64,000 nt of DNA from Chrysomallon squamiferum. Lineage: Eukaryota; Mollusca; Gastropoda; Neomphalida; Peltospiridae. Made by a program: the position numbers and the translations under genes. Below, piece after piece: positions 1-10,829 of this stretch. Under the pieces are notes generated by a model. That model had not been told where the DNA came from. It searched no databases and saw only the letters and a program-made list of their open reading frames with translations. Location of the stretch: contig CM022670.1 of NCBI GenBank assembly GCA_012295275.1, positions 38,594,751 through 38,658,750 on the forward strand. The letters are read 5' to 3'. Each line of letters starts with the position of its first letter. Within the stretch, counting starts at the first letter, position 1.

Positions 1-228
1 GAGGACTGAAATGATTGGGTACAAACAGCAGCCATTTCATTAAACAAAATACAGAGCAAAGTGTTAAAGTATATATATCACACATCTAGTAACAACACAG
101 ATGAGAGAAAACGTGTATCACTGTAAAAAGACAAACAAACAAACAAACAATAAATAAATAAATAAATGAAACCAAAGTATGAATGTATTTTGAACTTTGT
201 TGCCTTTTTATTTCTTTGTCTGTTTTTC

Positions 229-315
229 TCTCTGTCTCTCCCTCCCTCCCTCTCTCTCTCTATCTCACTCCCTCTCTCTCTCTATCTCACTCCCTCCCTC
301 TCTCTCTCTCTCTCA

Positions 316-396
<81 letters not shown>
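229..396. repeat. (CT)n microsatellite
   Basis: Pyrimidine tract. It is imperfect at first (CT interrupted by CCCT and TATCT) and becomes a near-perfect CT run from about 318 to 396. It creates long Ser/Leu-rich open frames in all plus frames, which are artefacts. A poly-T run follows at about 431-449. Positions 1-228 hold short AAAC and AAAT runs and no recognisable gene. Confidence 0.95.
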
Positions 397-399
<3 letters not shown>

Positions 400-653
400 G
401 TTTCTGTCTCTAACCTTTTGTCTCTTCCCACTTTTTTTTTTTTTTTTTATCTCTTACTCATTCTACACAATTTATTAGTATTAGTATTAGAATTAGTATT
501 TCTTGTATTCATTTCTGTACATAAACGGATTAATGTTTTCGACTGTTATATTTCAAACCTATCCTGTATGTATAACGATGTTTAGAGGAAAATGAACGGG
601 TTACGCTTTTTAAACACCAAGGTATTTTTTTACACGAATGTTTCCAATGACAG

Positions 654-1137
654 GAAAGCACGAACCTTGGCGTTTGAAAATCAAAAACGAGGCTCTGGCT
701 TAGACAGTGAACCAGCTCCGACGAAAAAAGTGAGGCATTTATATATACAGATGGTAAAGATTAAATTTTCTTTCACAGTTTTCGTTTTGCATTAACGGTT
801 GATGAAGTCGTAATTTGAAACCTTTCTTTTACTTAGAAATTACACAGCCTTCAAAATCACATTATTACATTGAATATTATCTTAAAACAATTAATTACGA
901 AGATAATACGCTTGGCAGGTCAATGTTTCATTCACGTCTGTAAACATCTGAATGAAAACGTACATATATTATATATATATATATATATAAATATATTTGT
1001 GTATGGGTGTGTATAATTATATGTACAATCAATGAAGAACACCAATCTGTTGTTTGTTCCAGATTTATGTGACAACAGACGAAACGAAGCAGTTTATCAA
1101 ACAATTTTATATAATACCAAATATTAATTCCTTGTAA
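654..1137 (+). CDS. Candidate 3' end of an unrecognised gene (two exons, uncertain)
   Basis: Two exon-like blocks join in phase. Block 1 (654-729) follows an acceptor-like AG at 652-653 and ends at a GTGAGG donor at 730. Block 2 (1063-1137) follows TTGTTCCAG and reads 24 codons to a TAA. The join is phase 0 and gives a C-terminus containing EPAPTKK followed by IYVTTDETKQF. The frame is open upstream to about 586, so an ATG at 592 is also possible. I recognise no domain. The blocks lack the GC contrast seen in the confident exons, and chance agreement of phase is possible. It could be the last exons of a gene that starts left of the window, or noise. Confidence 0.25.
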
Positions 1138-1156
1138 AAAAAAAACGAATTCTTAC

Positions 1157-1383
1157 CTTGCAGTCGATTTCTCTCATACTTATTGCTGTTACTGTGCTGA
1201 GGATGTTCAGGTAGGTAATGCAGGTGATAATCAATCAGATATCCAGGTATGAAGAAAAGATGCTTTCCTGTCGTCTGCGCGATCAATAATTCTGCTCGTG
1301 TCTCGCGCTTTGTGTTGACACAATATGGTGGAATCGGGTATGCTCGCAATCATCCATCGCCAGTCCCTCTCGTCTGGTGTCAG
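1157..1383 (-). other. Exon-like GC-richer patch, minus strand
   Basis: On the minus strand this patch starts after a pyrimidine-rich acceptor (TGCTCTGCCCAG) and ends at a good donor (CAAG then GTAAGA). It is richer in GC and CpG than the flanks and free of simple repeats. Two frames are open for more than 55 codons each, but each meets a stop inside the exon and neither resembles a known family. It may be a 5' UTR exon of a gene running left off the window, or part of an old mobile element. Confidence 0.25.
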
Positions 1384-1469
1384 CTGGGCAGAGCAGAAAT
1401 TACAGCGTTCAGGTTACAGACACAGGAAGGAATAAGCATGTCTCGCCGTTACATCAGAATAAATGAATG

Positions 1470-1610
1470 ATTAAACATATACGTAGATACATACATACGT
1501 ACGTACGTGCGTACATACATGAATATATATGTATATATATATATATACATACACACACATACACTTATTCATATATACACATAGATACAAATATATACAT
1601 ACACATACAC

Positions 1611-1647
<37 letters not shown>

Positions 1648-1702
1648 TGCACACATAGATACATACATACATAAGTAAACAATTATATAAATAAATGCAT
1701 AA

Positions 1703-1754
<52 letters not shown>

Positions 1755-2886
1755 TAACAAGGTGTGAAATGTGGGCTTTCTTTTCACACTATACGTAACA
1801 ATGCTGCTGAGAGAGTTCAGATTATTTATACTGTTTGTTCAAAAAGACGCACCCAGGATGATACATAGAAAACCAACCAAAACGAAACACAGATACTAAT
1901 ATATATATATATATATATATATTATTATTAATAGAAAAAAGAGATACGGTTGAGTTAAATGTTTTGACTCATAAGCGATTATATATATATATATTGTGAT
2001 AGTAATTATTTATCTTATGATTAGGAAGGGGTGTGTCCTGTCACATATGTGTGAACATTACAGTAAAACACCTCTCAACTGTCTTTTCGTTTTTCTTTTC
2101 TTTTTTATAATGAAACTGTGTTCAGTAAACTGTTTCTATATTTCTTTATACTTTTGCTGTAATTTCTCCCGTTTTTCTTTATTATTATTATTATTTTATT
2201 AATGTTGTTTTTACTAAAAAAAAAAAAAAAAAAAAAATTTTTTTTAATTGTTTTTGGTATATTTTAATTTATTTTTATATATTATATACACCATAATAAA
2301 AAAGCTATATAATGGAATTTTTCCATCTTTCTTTTTCTCTCGATTTTTCCGTCTTAGAGCTTTTCATACGAAGATATAAAAACAACTTCCTGAAACAAAC
2401 CTCACTATCAAATAAATATTCGTGTCTCTATGGTCACGTGTCTTCTCGCGTTATTTACATAATTTATTCGCGCCGGCTTTTCTCTGCATCTAACAAAGAC
2501 TACCGTGTTGATTTTCTAGGATGCTGCAAGAAGAAAAAAATAAATAAACTGAAGAAATAAAAACGCCTCAACCCACATTTGTCAAACACACCTTAATGAT
2601 CGTACCACTGAAGACCCAATCTGGACTAAAGAATGAAGTTTATTTTAGAAGCTTAAACAAGCATTCGAGTTCCTTCGTGTATTATGCACGACTGTTTGCA
2701 CAAAGTTTAGACTCAAACAAAAACGATGCATCTGAAGAAAGAAAGTGTAGCTTTAGAAAGATTCTGTTATATATATTTTATGATTCAAAACCGTTGTCGA
2801 AATATTCACAGCAAACTGGGCTGTGCGTGTCTTCATTCGTCTGGTTGTTGCAGACGACACCCATCATCCAAGTCGTTTGGTGAAAG
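1470..2886. other. Gene-poor stretch with microsatellites
   Basis: Contains TACG/ATAC and TA runs (about 1487-1615), a GA run (about 1615-1643), a TAA run (about 1708-1754), TA runs near 1900 and 1981, and an A-then-T homopolymer near 2215-2246. Open frames here are short and resemble nothing I recognise. The right part is the upstream region of the chitin-binding gene. Confidence 0.7.
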
Positions 2887-2899
2887 TGACCTTTGACAT
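2887..2899. promoter_or_regulatory. DR1-like nuclear receptor site
   Basis: TGACCTTTGACAT is a direct repeat of the TGACCT half-site with one-base spacing, one mismatch from the ideal DR1 bound by HNF4/RXR-class receptors. It lies 73 bp upstream of the TATA box of the chitin-binding gene. Function is inferred from position only. Confidence 0.35.
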
Positions 2900-2971
2900 C
2901 ACCGCTATACTTCTGGTGTGTTTCTGTAAGGTGACCAGTTGTAAACCAGCGAGCTGTGCTTTTATTTATTT

Positions 2972-2977
2972 TATAAA
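2972..2977 (+). promoter_or_regulatory. TATA box of the chitin-binding gene
   Basis: TATAAA stands 60 bp before the proposed start codon at 3032. Transcription would start near 3000 and leave a 5' UTR of about 30 nt. It agrees with the first-exon choice, which was made on reading phase. Confidence 0.45.
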
Positions 2978-3031
2978 CTAGGTAGATATTTAACACAGGG
3001 AAGAAGCAAAACTTTATTTCTGAATACCAGT

Positions 3032-3701
3032 ATGAATCTGAAGATGCACGTCATTGTGGAAATTTTAATAGCAGGTTTGATTTTGGTTTTTGGTTTATAT
3101 TTAATATTCTTAATTAAATAGTAGATACAGAGTTTATATTAAATTTTGCTGAGTTAATATCTATTAATGTTTTACGTAGTTCAGTTATATTTTGATCACA
3201 ATTCTCAAAAGGTTATGATCAGACACATACAAATATATTCTCTCTCTCATAAATACAAACACACACAAACACACACTTTTATTTTTTATAAACACATACA
3301 TATACACACAAATAAATATACATACACCAATACACACATACACAAACATACGAGCACATATACATATATAGAAGTACATTTAATATAAAGGAATAAAAGC
3401 AATGAAGCGAAAATCATGAAACAGATGCCACAAAACAAAGAGAGAAAAAAATGTCAAGGTATGTTAACTTAAAGATACATCTGTGTACAAGTTCTGTAAG
3501 ATTTTCACATCTTTTGGTCGACCTTTCACCGTTAAACAAACATTTGAAATACCCGCGTGTTCTTTATATTTACCTGTTTTTTCCCTGGATATTTTGTTCA
3601 GATGTCTTCTTTCCGCGAAAGGTATGACATTAAATTACATCTCCTTATTTTATTTATGTATTTTTGTAATAATAATAATGATGATGATGATGATGATGAT
3701 G

Positions 3702-3756
<55 letters not shown>

Positions 3757-5759
3757 TGATGATGAAAAACACTGAAACGATCTTAATTCTAAATATAATG
3801 AACTTTAACCTAAAATGCATACAAAGAAAAAGTAAACATGATCTTATTATCTTTGTGGCCAAAAAATCGTGAAATTTTGACTATGCCTTTATAATTGAAG
3901 ATACACACGAGCCAAACAGAAAAGTCACAAATGTCAAATTTCTATTTGGTCGAAACGCAATAAACTCGCTATTTTTGGACATTTCTGGTAAACATGTCCG
4001 CTGAACCGTCTGTCCTAGAAGATTAGAGTGAATACGTGATGTTGTTTGAAGAGTTAAACCATCATTGTAAATGTGCTAAAAAAAAAAAAAAAAAAAAAAA
4101 AATCTTGACCACACATGTGCCATGTTTCTGTACCTGTCGTATATTATTTGATATTCCAGCGAATTATTTTTATTACACACACAACAAACGTTTTGGTTTT
4201 CTTTTGGACACAGAATTCAGTATTTGGTACATGATAAAGTAATTATTTTAAAGCATACATTATTTTAAACCAAATCAAATATATTTCTTTTATGTCTAAA
4301 TATCCAGGTCTACCTGTAATTCCTGCTGGCAAAATGTCCACCCATATCTCTCTCTTTCAAAACACAATTTAAAAGTGAAAAAAACAACTGAATCAGATAA
4401 ACAGAATTTCTTGATTCTGCTCTCAAACAGATAAAAGAAGAAACATGAATATTGCGTGGACTTTCATGTTGCATCTTCCGTTTTCAATACAATTAATAAT
4501 CATCTTGCATTTCACAGTAAAGATTTAACTGGGTCATGACGGTTTTTTTTTAAAAAATTTATCTTTAAAAGATCAGAAGGAATGATGTAATGTGTGTAAA
4601 CTTGTTTGTCACTGAAACGATTTTAAGGAGCATTATTTCACATGCTCTAAACATTATTCGAAATGGTGTGTGTGTGTGTGTGTGTTATAAATAAAGAGAG
4701 ATTAATTTTCGTTATAACAATAATATTAGTATATTGTAATCATTATTTGAAAAGTGTAAAACTAATTAAGATTAGAAATAACATTCTGTCACGTGTAATT
4801 AGTATAGGTTTGTTAAAGGGTTATTGGGCAAACTTTAATCTAAAGGTCGTTCAAGAAAACATGTTATGGACTTTTTCAAAGAGATCTGTCGTATAACATG
4901 AAGGGCAAAACTTTTCCAAAGAGATATTTTGTACAAGAGGAAGGGCAATACTTTTTCAAAGAGATCTGTTTTTTAACATGAAGTTCAATACTTTGTCAAA
5001 GAGACTCATTGTATAAAATGAAGTTCTGTACTTATAACATAAAGGACAATATACCATATTAAAATAGATATATAAGGCTAAAACAAACAAACAACCCTCA
5101 AAAACTAAAATAATCCAATTTTTATTTCTATCTTCCAGTCTCTTCACTTTACTCGTTGGCTTTCTCTCAATGCGTCCCACACGAACCGCTGGGTTTCTGC
5201 AGCAGCACACGTTTTGAGTACGACTGCAACGACTGCACCGCTTTCTGGAAGTGTGACCGCGGCCGCTGGATCAACGCCAAGTGTGTCCCGGGCACGGCTT
5301 TCCACCCGCGCATGAAGACCTGTGTTCGCACTTCCATGGTTCCCACGTGCAGGGGTCAGTTCTGTCACTTAAGTGTTTTTAAATTCTTGTTGTCGTGTTT
5401 GTTTCTTATTAGTTAATATCCAGAGTACGTTTTAACACCGTTTCTTCTGTACTATAATTATAAAGTGTTTCTTTTTTTAACTTAGTAGCAGCAATAGCAG
5501 CAGCAGCAGTAGCAGTAGTAGTAATAATAATGAATTAGTTATTTTCATGTATGTCTATGGTTTGAGGCTGCCAAAACGTTTTTTTCCAGTTTTCAAAATA
5601 TCATCTCATCGTTTTTCTGTTTTTATGGGTTTTTCTGCTTCTTTTTTTTTTTCTTAGATTTATCGGTACTAATTATACTGAAACTGATTCACTATCTTTA
5701 GCTATAACTGCTGGATTTTTAAAAATTTAATTTTAATTTTTATTTAATTATTTTATTTT

Positions 5760-5837
<78 letters not shown>

Positions 5838-6422
5838 TACTGATACATTTAATTAGTGTTTTCACACTAACATAATAAAATAAATAACTTGTTAACATTT
5901 TAGGACAGCCTGTGCAGGCCTCTCATACTGTTATTTCAAGACGCAGAAAACGACAAACACGAGGTATGTTTAGTATGTAAATAAAACACTGCATTATACT
6001 TCGAGTTCACACACAGTTATCAGTTTTTCCTGCTAGGTCTGTTTGATTTTAGTTATTACAACACAAAAGAATTTATTTTCAGCTTTATTTGATTATACTG
6101 TTGTTTTGTCTTCTTCTTCTTTTTTTTTTTTTTTTTTTTTTGAGGAGGCCACTTAAACGTATATATATATATATATATAAAAAAAAAATAAAAAAAATTA
6201 AAAATTAATGAAAATACAAATTAACTATTGATCTGATATCATTATTATCATCAATATTACTGTTTTCGGAAAAAAGTAAAAAAGAACCAAAAACCTATAA
6301 ATTAGCGAATCATTTTAAGTTTATGAAATTCATAATTAAAGATATTTAAAATTTGGCTGCCTAGGTAACAGAATTAAAAGTAACGATCAAAAAATCTTTG
6401 TAACCCATGCCGCTGTTGTTGT

Positions 6423-6485
<63 letters not shown>

Positions 6486-6762
6486 TATTATTATTGTTAT
6501 TATTATTATTATTATTATTATTTATATATTTTCAGATTGCAATTCTGCCATAAACTGTCCTCAGAATGTCAGGACGATGTTCATCCCAGACTTCAACGAC
6601 TGCAACCGCTTTTACGTTTGCAACTACGGCCAGTTAGAAAGCCATTCCTGCAGCGACTACGGCTACCAGTACTACAATCCTAAAAACATCAACTGCGAGG
6701 TGGGGAACGAGCTGAGGGGCACGCCCGCACCGACCGACAACATTTGTGTATATCGTGTTTAA
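3032..6762 (+). CDS. Secreted chitin-binding protein with two peritrophin-A (CBM14) domains
   Basis: Exons 3032-3074, 5139-5354, 5904-5963 and 6536-6762; all three introns are phase 1; about 181 residues. Exon 1 is the least certain. It supplies the ATG and, joined to exon 2, a hydrophobic N-terminus (HVIVEILIAVSSLYSLAF) that would be a signal peptide, although a Glu sits in its core. Domain 1 (about residues 25-80) and domain 2 (from about 107) show the CBM14 spacing of cysteines and aromatics, for example FEYDCNDCTAFWKC and DFNDCNRFYVCNYG. Exon 3 encodes a basic linker, SRRRKRQTR, that matches a furin-type cleavage site. Proteins of this family bind chitin in gut lining, shell matrix or cuticle, or act in immunity; the sequence does not say which. 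The gene is simpler than most multi-domain peritrophins. The domain calls are firm; the start is moderate. Confidence 0.8.
3201..3378. repeat. CA/ATAC-rich simple sequence in intron 1
   Basis: Degenerate ACACAC and ATACAC repeats within intron 1 of the chitin-binding gene. A GATGAT/TAATAA trinucleotide block follows at about 3669-3765. Neither encodes a credible protein. Confidence 0.8.
4871..5030 (+). repeat. 40-bp minisatellite, four copies
   Basis: Units begin at 4871, 4911, 4951 and 4991 with an exact 40-bp period. They share a CTTTTTCAAAGAGAT-like core and an AACATGAAG-like tail. The array is in intron 1 of the chitin-binding gene and ends 108 bp before exon 2. Confidence 0.95.
5761..5835 (+). 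repeat. (AG)n microsatellite
   Basis: Perfect AG dinucleotide run of 75 bases in intron 2 of the chitin-binding gene, 68 bp before exon 3. Confidence 0.98.
6424..6530. repeat. (TAA)n/(TTA)n inverted trinucleotide repeat
   Basis: About ten TAA units run directly into more than twenty TTA units, so the tract is self-complementary and could fold as a hairpin in DNA or pre-mRNA. It ends about 5 nt before the acceptor of the last exon of the chitin-binding gene and occupies the normal branch-point zone. Confidence 0.9.
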
Positions 6763-6912
6763 CAGTGAAAACAGTTTGTATAGCTTGTGAAAAAAAAAAA
6801 TAAATAAAATAAAATAAAATAAAAATAAAATAAAATAAATTAAAATAAACATAACATTACTTACATATACATTCATATGCACCATGTCACACCACCATAT
6901 GCACACGAAAAG

Positions 6913-6951
<39 letters not shown>

Positions 6952-7319
6952 AGTGGCATCTCATGCAAACAGTTTCTTTTATATACTTGAAATTAAATGT
7001 CTGAAGATTTAATTAAAAAAACAATGAAAGGGACAAATTTCTTCAATTTTATAGTTACAAAAAATACAACAAATATACAGAAGTTTTAATATAATGTGCT
7101 GAAATGCACAAATATTAATATATTTTTTTTCTTCGTCTTGTTAACGTTTTATAAACAGCATATATTTTGTCTCTTAAATTCCAAATTTTCTGTATCCTGT
7201 TTGTCACTTCTTACAGTGGTAAGAAAAATATACTTTCTACGTCAATTTATTTTATCTGCTTTCCATATAGTTAACATTTTTCTGCACTGTTCCATGATAG
7301 GAATGCAAAAAAAAAAAAA

Positions 7320-7363
<44 letters not shown>

Positions 7364-7402
7364 ATAAAAATAAAATAAAAAAATAAAATAAAATAAAATC
7401 AA

Positions 7403-7446
<44 letters not shown>

Positions 7447-8095
7447 ATTTATAAAATAAAATAAATCAATCAATAAATAAATTAAAAAAAAAAAAACAAA
7501 ACAACAATGGTGACAAAAGCACAAACACTCACACAAACATACATTTTTAATTATTTTATTTAAATGTAGACAATGATAATTATATAAAACATATTATCAA
7601 TAAGTATATTACAAATTTTTGTCAGAGGAATTGTATTACAAAATTTATTTTTGCAATCAATAATAATTAACAAACTGATTAAATATTTGATTATTCTTCT
7701 TTTTCTTTGTTTCTGTTTCAACTGACACATCTATATATCTGCCAGTCATTCATTAACTACTTCCAATTAGTAACATCTCTTTGATTAGCAAAAACAAAAA
7801 CACTGAGAAAAAAAGAAACTAGTTTTGTATGTCTAAAAATAAAGCAAAATAATAATTATAAAAACAGAAAGTCCAATATTATAAATAAAATGAAAGGAAG
7901 CACATTATGCTTGAACTCTACTCAACTAATTGTAGCCTATTCCTAAGGAGTATACAAATTCATGCTTTTAGTTTTTAGTAACACAATTCAAAGACAGATC
8001 AATGATATAAGACAAAAACAAAATGGCACTGTTGCTGTCACTAACATCTAACATAAAACAAGCTTCATTATACAGACAAAATAAAAAATAAATAA

Positions 8096-8149
<54 letters not shown>

Positions 8150-9525
8150 TTAAAAAAAAAAAAAAAAAATAAAATAAAATGAAAAACAAAATTACAAATC
8201 ATAAAAAAATAAAATAAATTAAATAAATTAAATAAATAAATAAAAAAAAAAAAAAAAAAAAATAATAATAATAAAATAATCCCCACCAAAAATAAATAAA
8301 TAAATAAACATAAATTAAAAAATAAAATAAATAAAAATAATATATAAAAAAATAAATAAAAATAATATATAAAAAAATAAATAAAAGAAACAAGAAGAAA
8401 AAAAAGCCAGGATGATAGATTTCATGCATATGCTGTCGATAAATACTTACCTAAATGCAATTACTTTTCTTACTATTTATGTCTGAAGTCAATAATTCTG
8501 CACTGCATCATTATCTGATAAATCTATATTTAACTAAACTCAAAGATCTGCCATTAAGCAACATGGCTGAAAGTTGTTTAACATGAAGTCTGAAGAAAGA
8601 ATTTATTTACACAACCAAAAAAACATTTACTATTCTCTTAAAATCAAATTTGAAAGATTATATTTCAATAACTTTGATTTAATGGTCTTTAGTTATTTGA
8701 TAGAAAAAAAAAAAAATTCAAATAATAAAAATAAGTAAAATAATACACAAAATAAAATAAAATAAATAATTAAAGAATTAAGTTAAAAATTTAAAATAAA
8801 ATAAAGAAAAATAGGAATGTAATGATAATAAATGCATACATTAAAGAAAAATCAGGTATTTTTGTCAATGTTTCAGATACAAAATTTTAATAATTCTGTT
8901 TCTCAAAGTTTTTCTCAATATATTTTTTATTGCATTAAATTTAAAATGTTCAATGATTTGTATCAATAAAAATTACAGTTAAGTTTAAAATTTTATAAAA
9001 AAAATATATTATGATTCAAATTTTTTATTTATCAGTATTAATGTTTAAGTAAACACAAAAACAATAAAACTGTCAATTTTATTCTGTGGTTGTTAACAGA
9101 TATAAAAAAAAATCTTAGAAATAATATTAAACTTTGTTGAAATATTTCATCAGAAAAATGTATTAAATATTTAGTAGAATTTATTACTTTTCAATATGAT
9201 TTTCACAAACAATTATTATTTGTTCATTCTAAACATGTATCATGTTTTCTTTTTAACAGGAAGCTAAAGTTACTGAGTATTAACTAACATTAATAAATAA
9301 TAATTATAATAATAATAGTAACACTAATAATAATAATATCAGTACTTCTACTACTAATACCAACAGTAGTAATAATACATTAATAATTACAGTTATAAAT
9401 TACATCAGTACTAGTGAAATTAGTAGAAACAATATAAGTAGTAGTAGTAGAAGTACCAGCAGTAGGAGTTGTAGTAATAGTAGCAGTAGTAGTAATTATA
9501 TAATAATAATAATAATAATAATATA

Positions 9526-9560
<35 letters not shown>

Positions 9561-9828
9561 TAGAATACTTTATTTAAGAAAAACAGTGGTTTACAAAGTA
9601 AATTATAAATTTATAGTATTATATATAAAATATATATGCATAAATACCCTTTCAAAGTTGTAATTACTGAAAGACATGGGTAAAGAGTATTTTAAGTATA
9701 TCATTTCATGTAAAGACAAGGCGACACAATTGTGCATGAAATATATACAACAAATAACTTATTATATATTTTGTATAAATTCATAAAAACATTATAATAA
9801 TAAATGATCAAATAAAAATAAATATAAA

Positions 9829-9878
<50 letters not shown>

Positions 9879-10829
9879 TTAAAAATAAAAATTGAATAAA
9901 ATAATCCAAATTTTGTTTTCCTAATCAAGATGAAAATATATTTACTAAAGCTGTTTATTTCTATTAATTAACAATTATTCGTAACATATTCAAATTCTAA
10001 TATCTTTTGGTTTATTAGTGTTAAACAAAAAATAAACAAATAAAAAATACATTAAAAAATACCCCATCCAAAAAATAAATAAATAAATAAAATTAAGAAA
10101 AAAAATATAACAAAAATAACAAACAACAACAAACAAACAAAAAATTCCATATTTTTTTGTTGTTGCTCTAATATGACAAATATAAATACATACAAATCGT
10201 TTTCTCTTCGGGATTATTTCTAGTATGATCTTATATTAACATGCAAACACATCAAATGATTAACAAACACAAAATGACTAATATATTTGATTCATCTTTT
10301 TTAAAAGATATTCCCTGTGTGCGTGTGCATGTGTACATATATAATATATATGTGTTTTGTGTATATGTTTATTTAAGTATGTATATGTATGTGTCTCTGC
10401 CTATCTTCATATGTGACTTTAATGACTTAGATTAATTTTTTTGATTTACATAATAATACTGGAGTTTACTGCTAAATATGGCACTGACAAAACAAATGTA
10501 TTTTACAACAGAAAATTGAACTGGGTTCTACGACAGAAAAAATTTGATTAAATGTATTACCAGTACATGTGTTATATACTTTATACAATAGATTTTCACT
10601 CTGGTGTTACTAATCTTGATTATATTACACAAACTAACCAACTAATATACAGTATATATATATATATCGTTTAGTGATGAGTATGACATGTAATTATAGT
10701 CATCATTAAACTGCTATTTGTGGAGAAAAATATCTCTATGCAAAACCCTGCTCCGAAGGTAATTAAATCAATAAATGAAAATAACATTAGAGTTTTAGAA
10801 AAAACTTGACTCTGAAGTTTCAGTATTGT
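6763..10829. other. A-rich intergenic gap between convergent genes
   Basis: The chitin-binding gene ends at 6762 and mucolipin ends at 10830 on the opposite strand. The gap has AAAAT pentamer runs (about 6796-6850), a CA run (about 6921-6945), very long poly-A tracts (about 7306-7445, 8098-8169 and 8242-8262), AAAT runs and TAA runs (about 9505-9560, 9826-9876). AATAAA strings just after 6790 could end the chitin-binding mRNA. A minus-strand AATAAA at 10368-10373 could end mucolipin. I see no gene here. Confidence 0.75.

Noticed and set aside
166-585. 139-codon Ser/Leu-rich open frame
   Set aside because: It is the translation of the CT microsatellite; parallel frames are open for the same reason.
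2596-2883. 95-codon plus frame upstream of the chitin-binding gene
   Set aside because: No recognisable domain or splice partner; it lies in the proposed promoter region.
3483-3872. 129-codon frame with poly-Met/Ile or poly-Asp/Asn
   Set aside because: It comes from a TGA/TAA trinucleotide tract open in several frames, inside the chitin-binding gene's intron.
8068-8429. Phe-rich minus-strand frames
   Set aside because: They are translations of poly-A and AAAT tracts.
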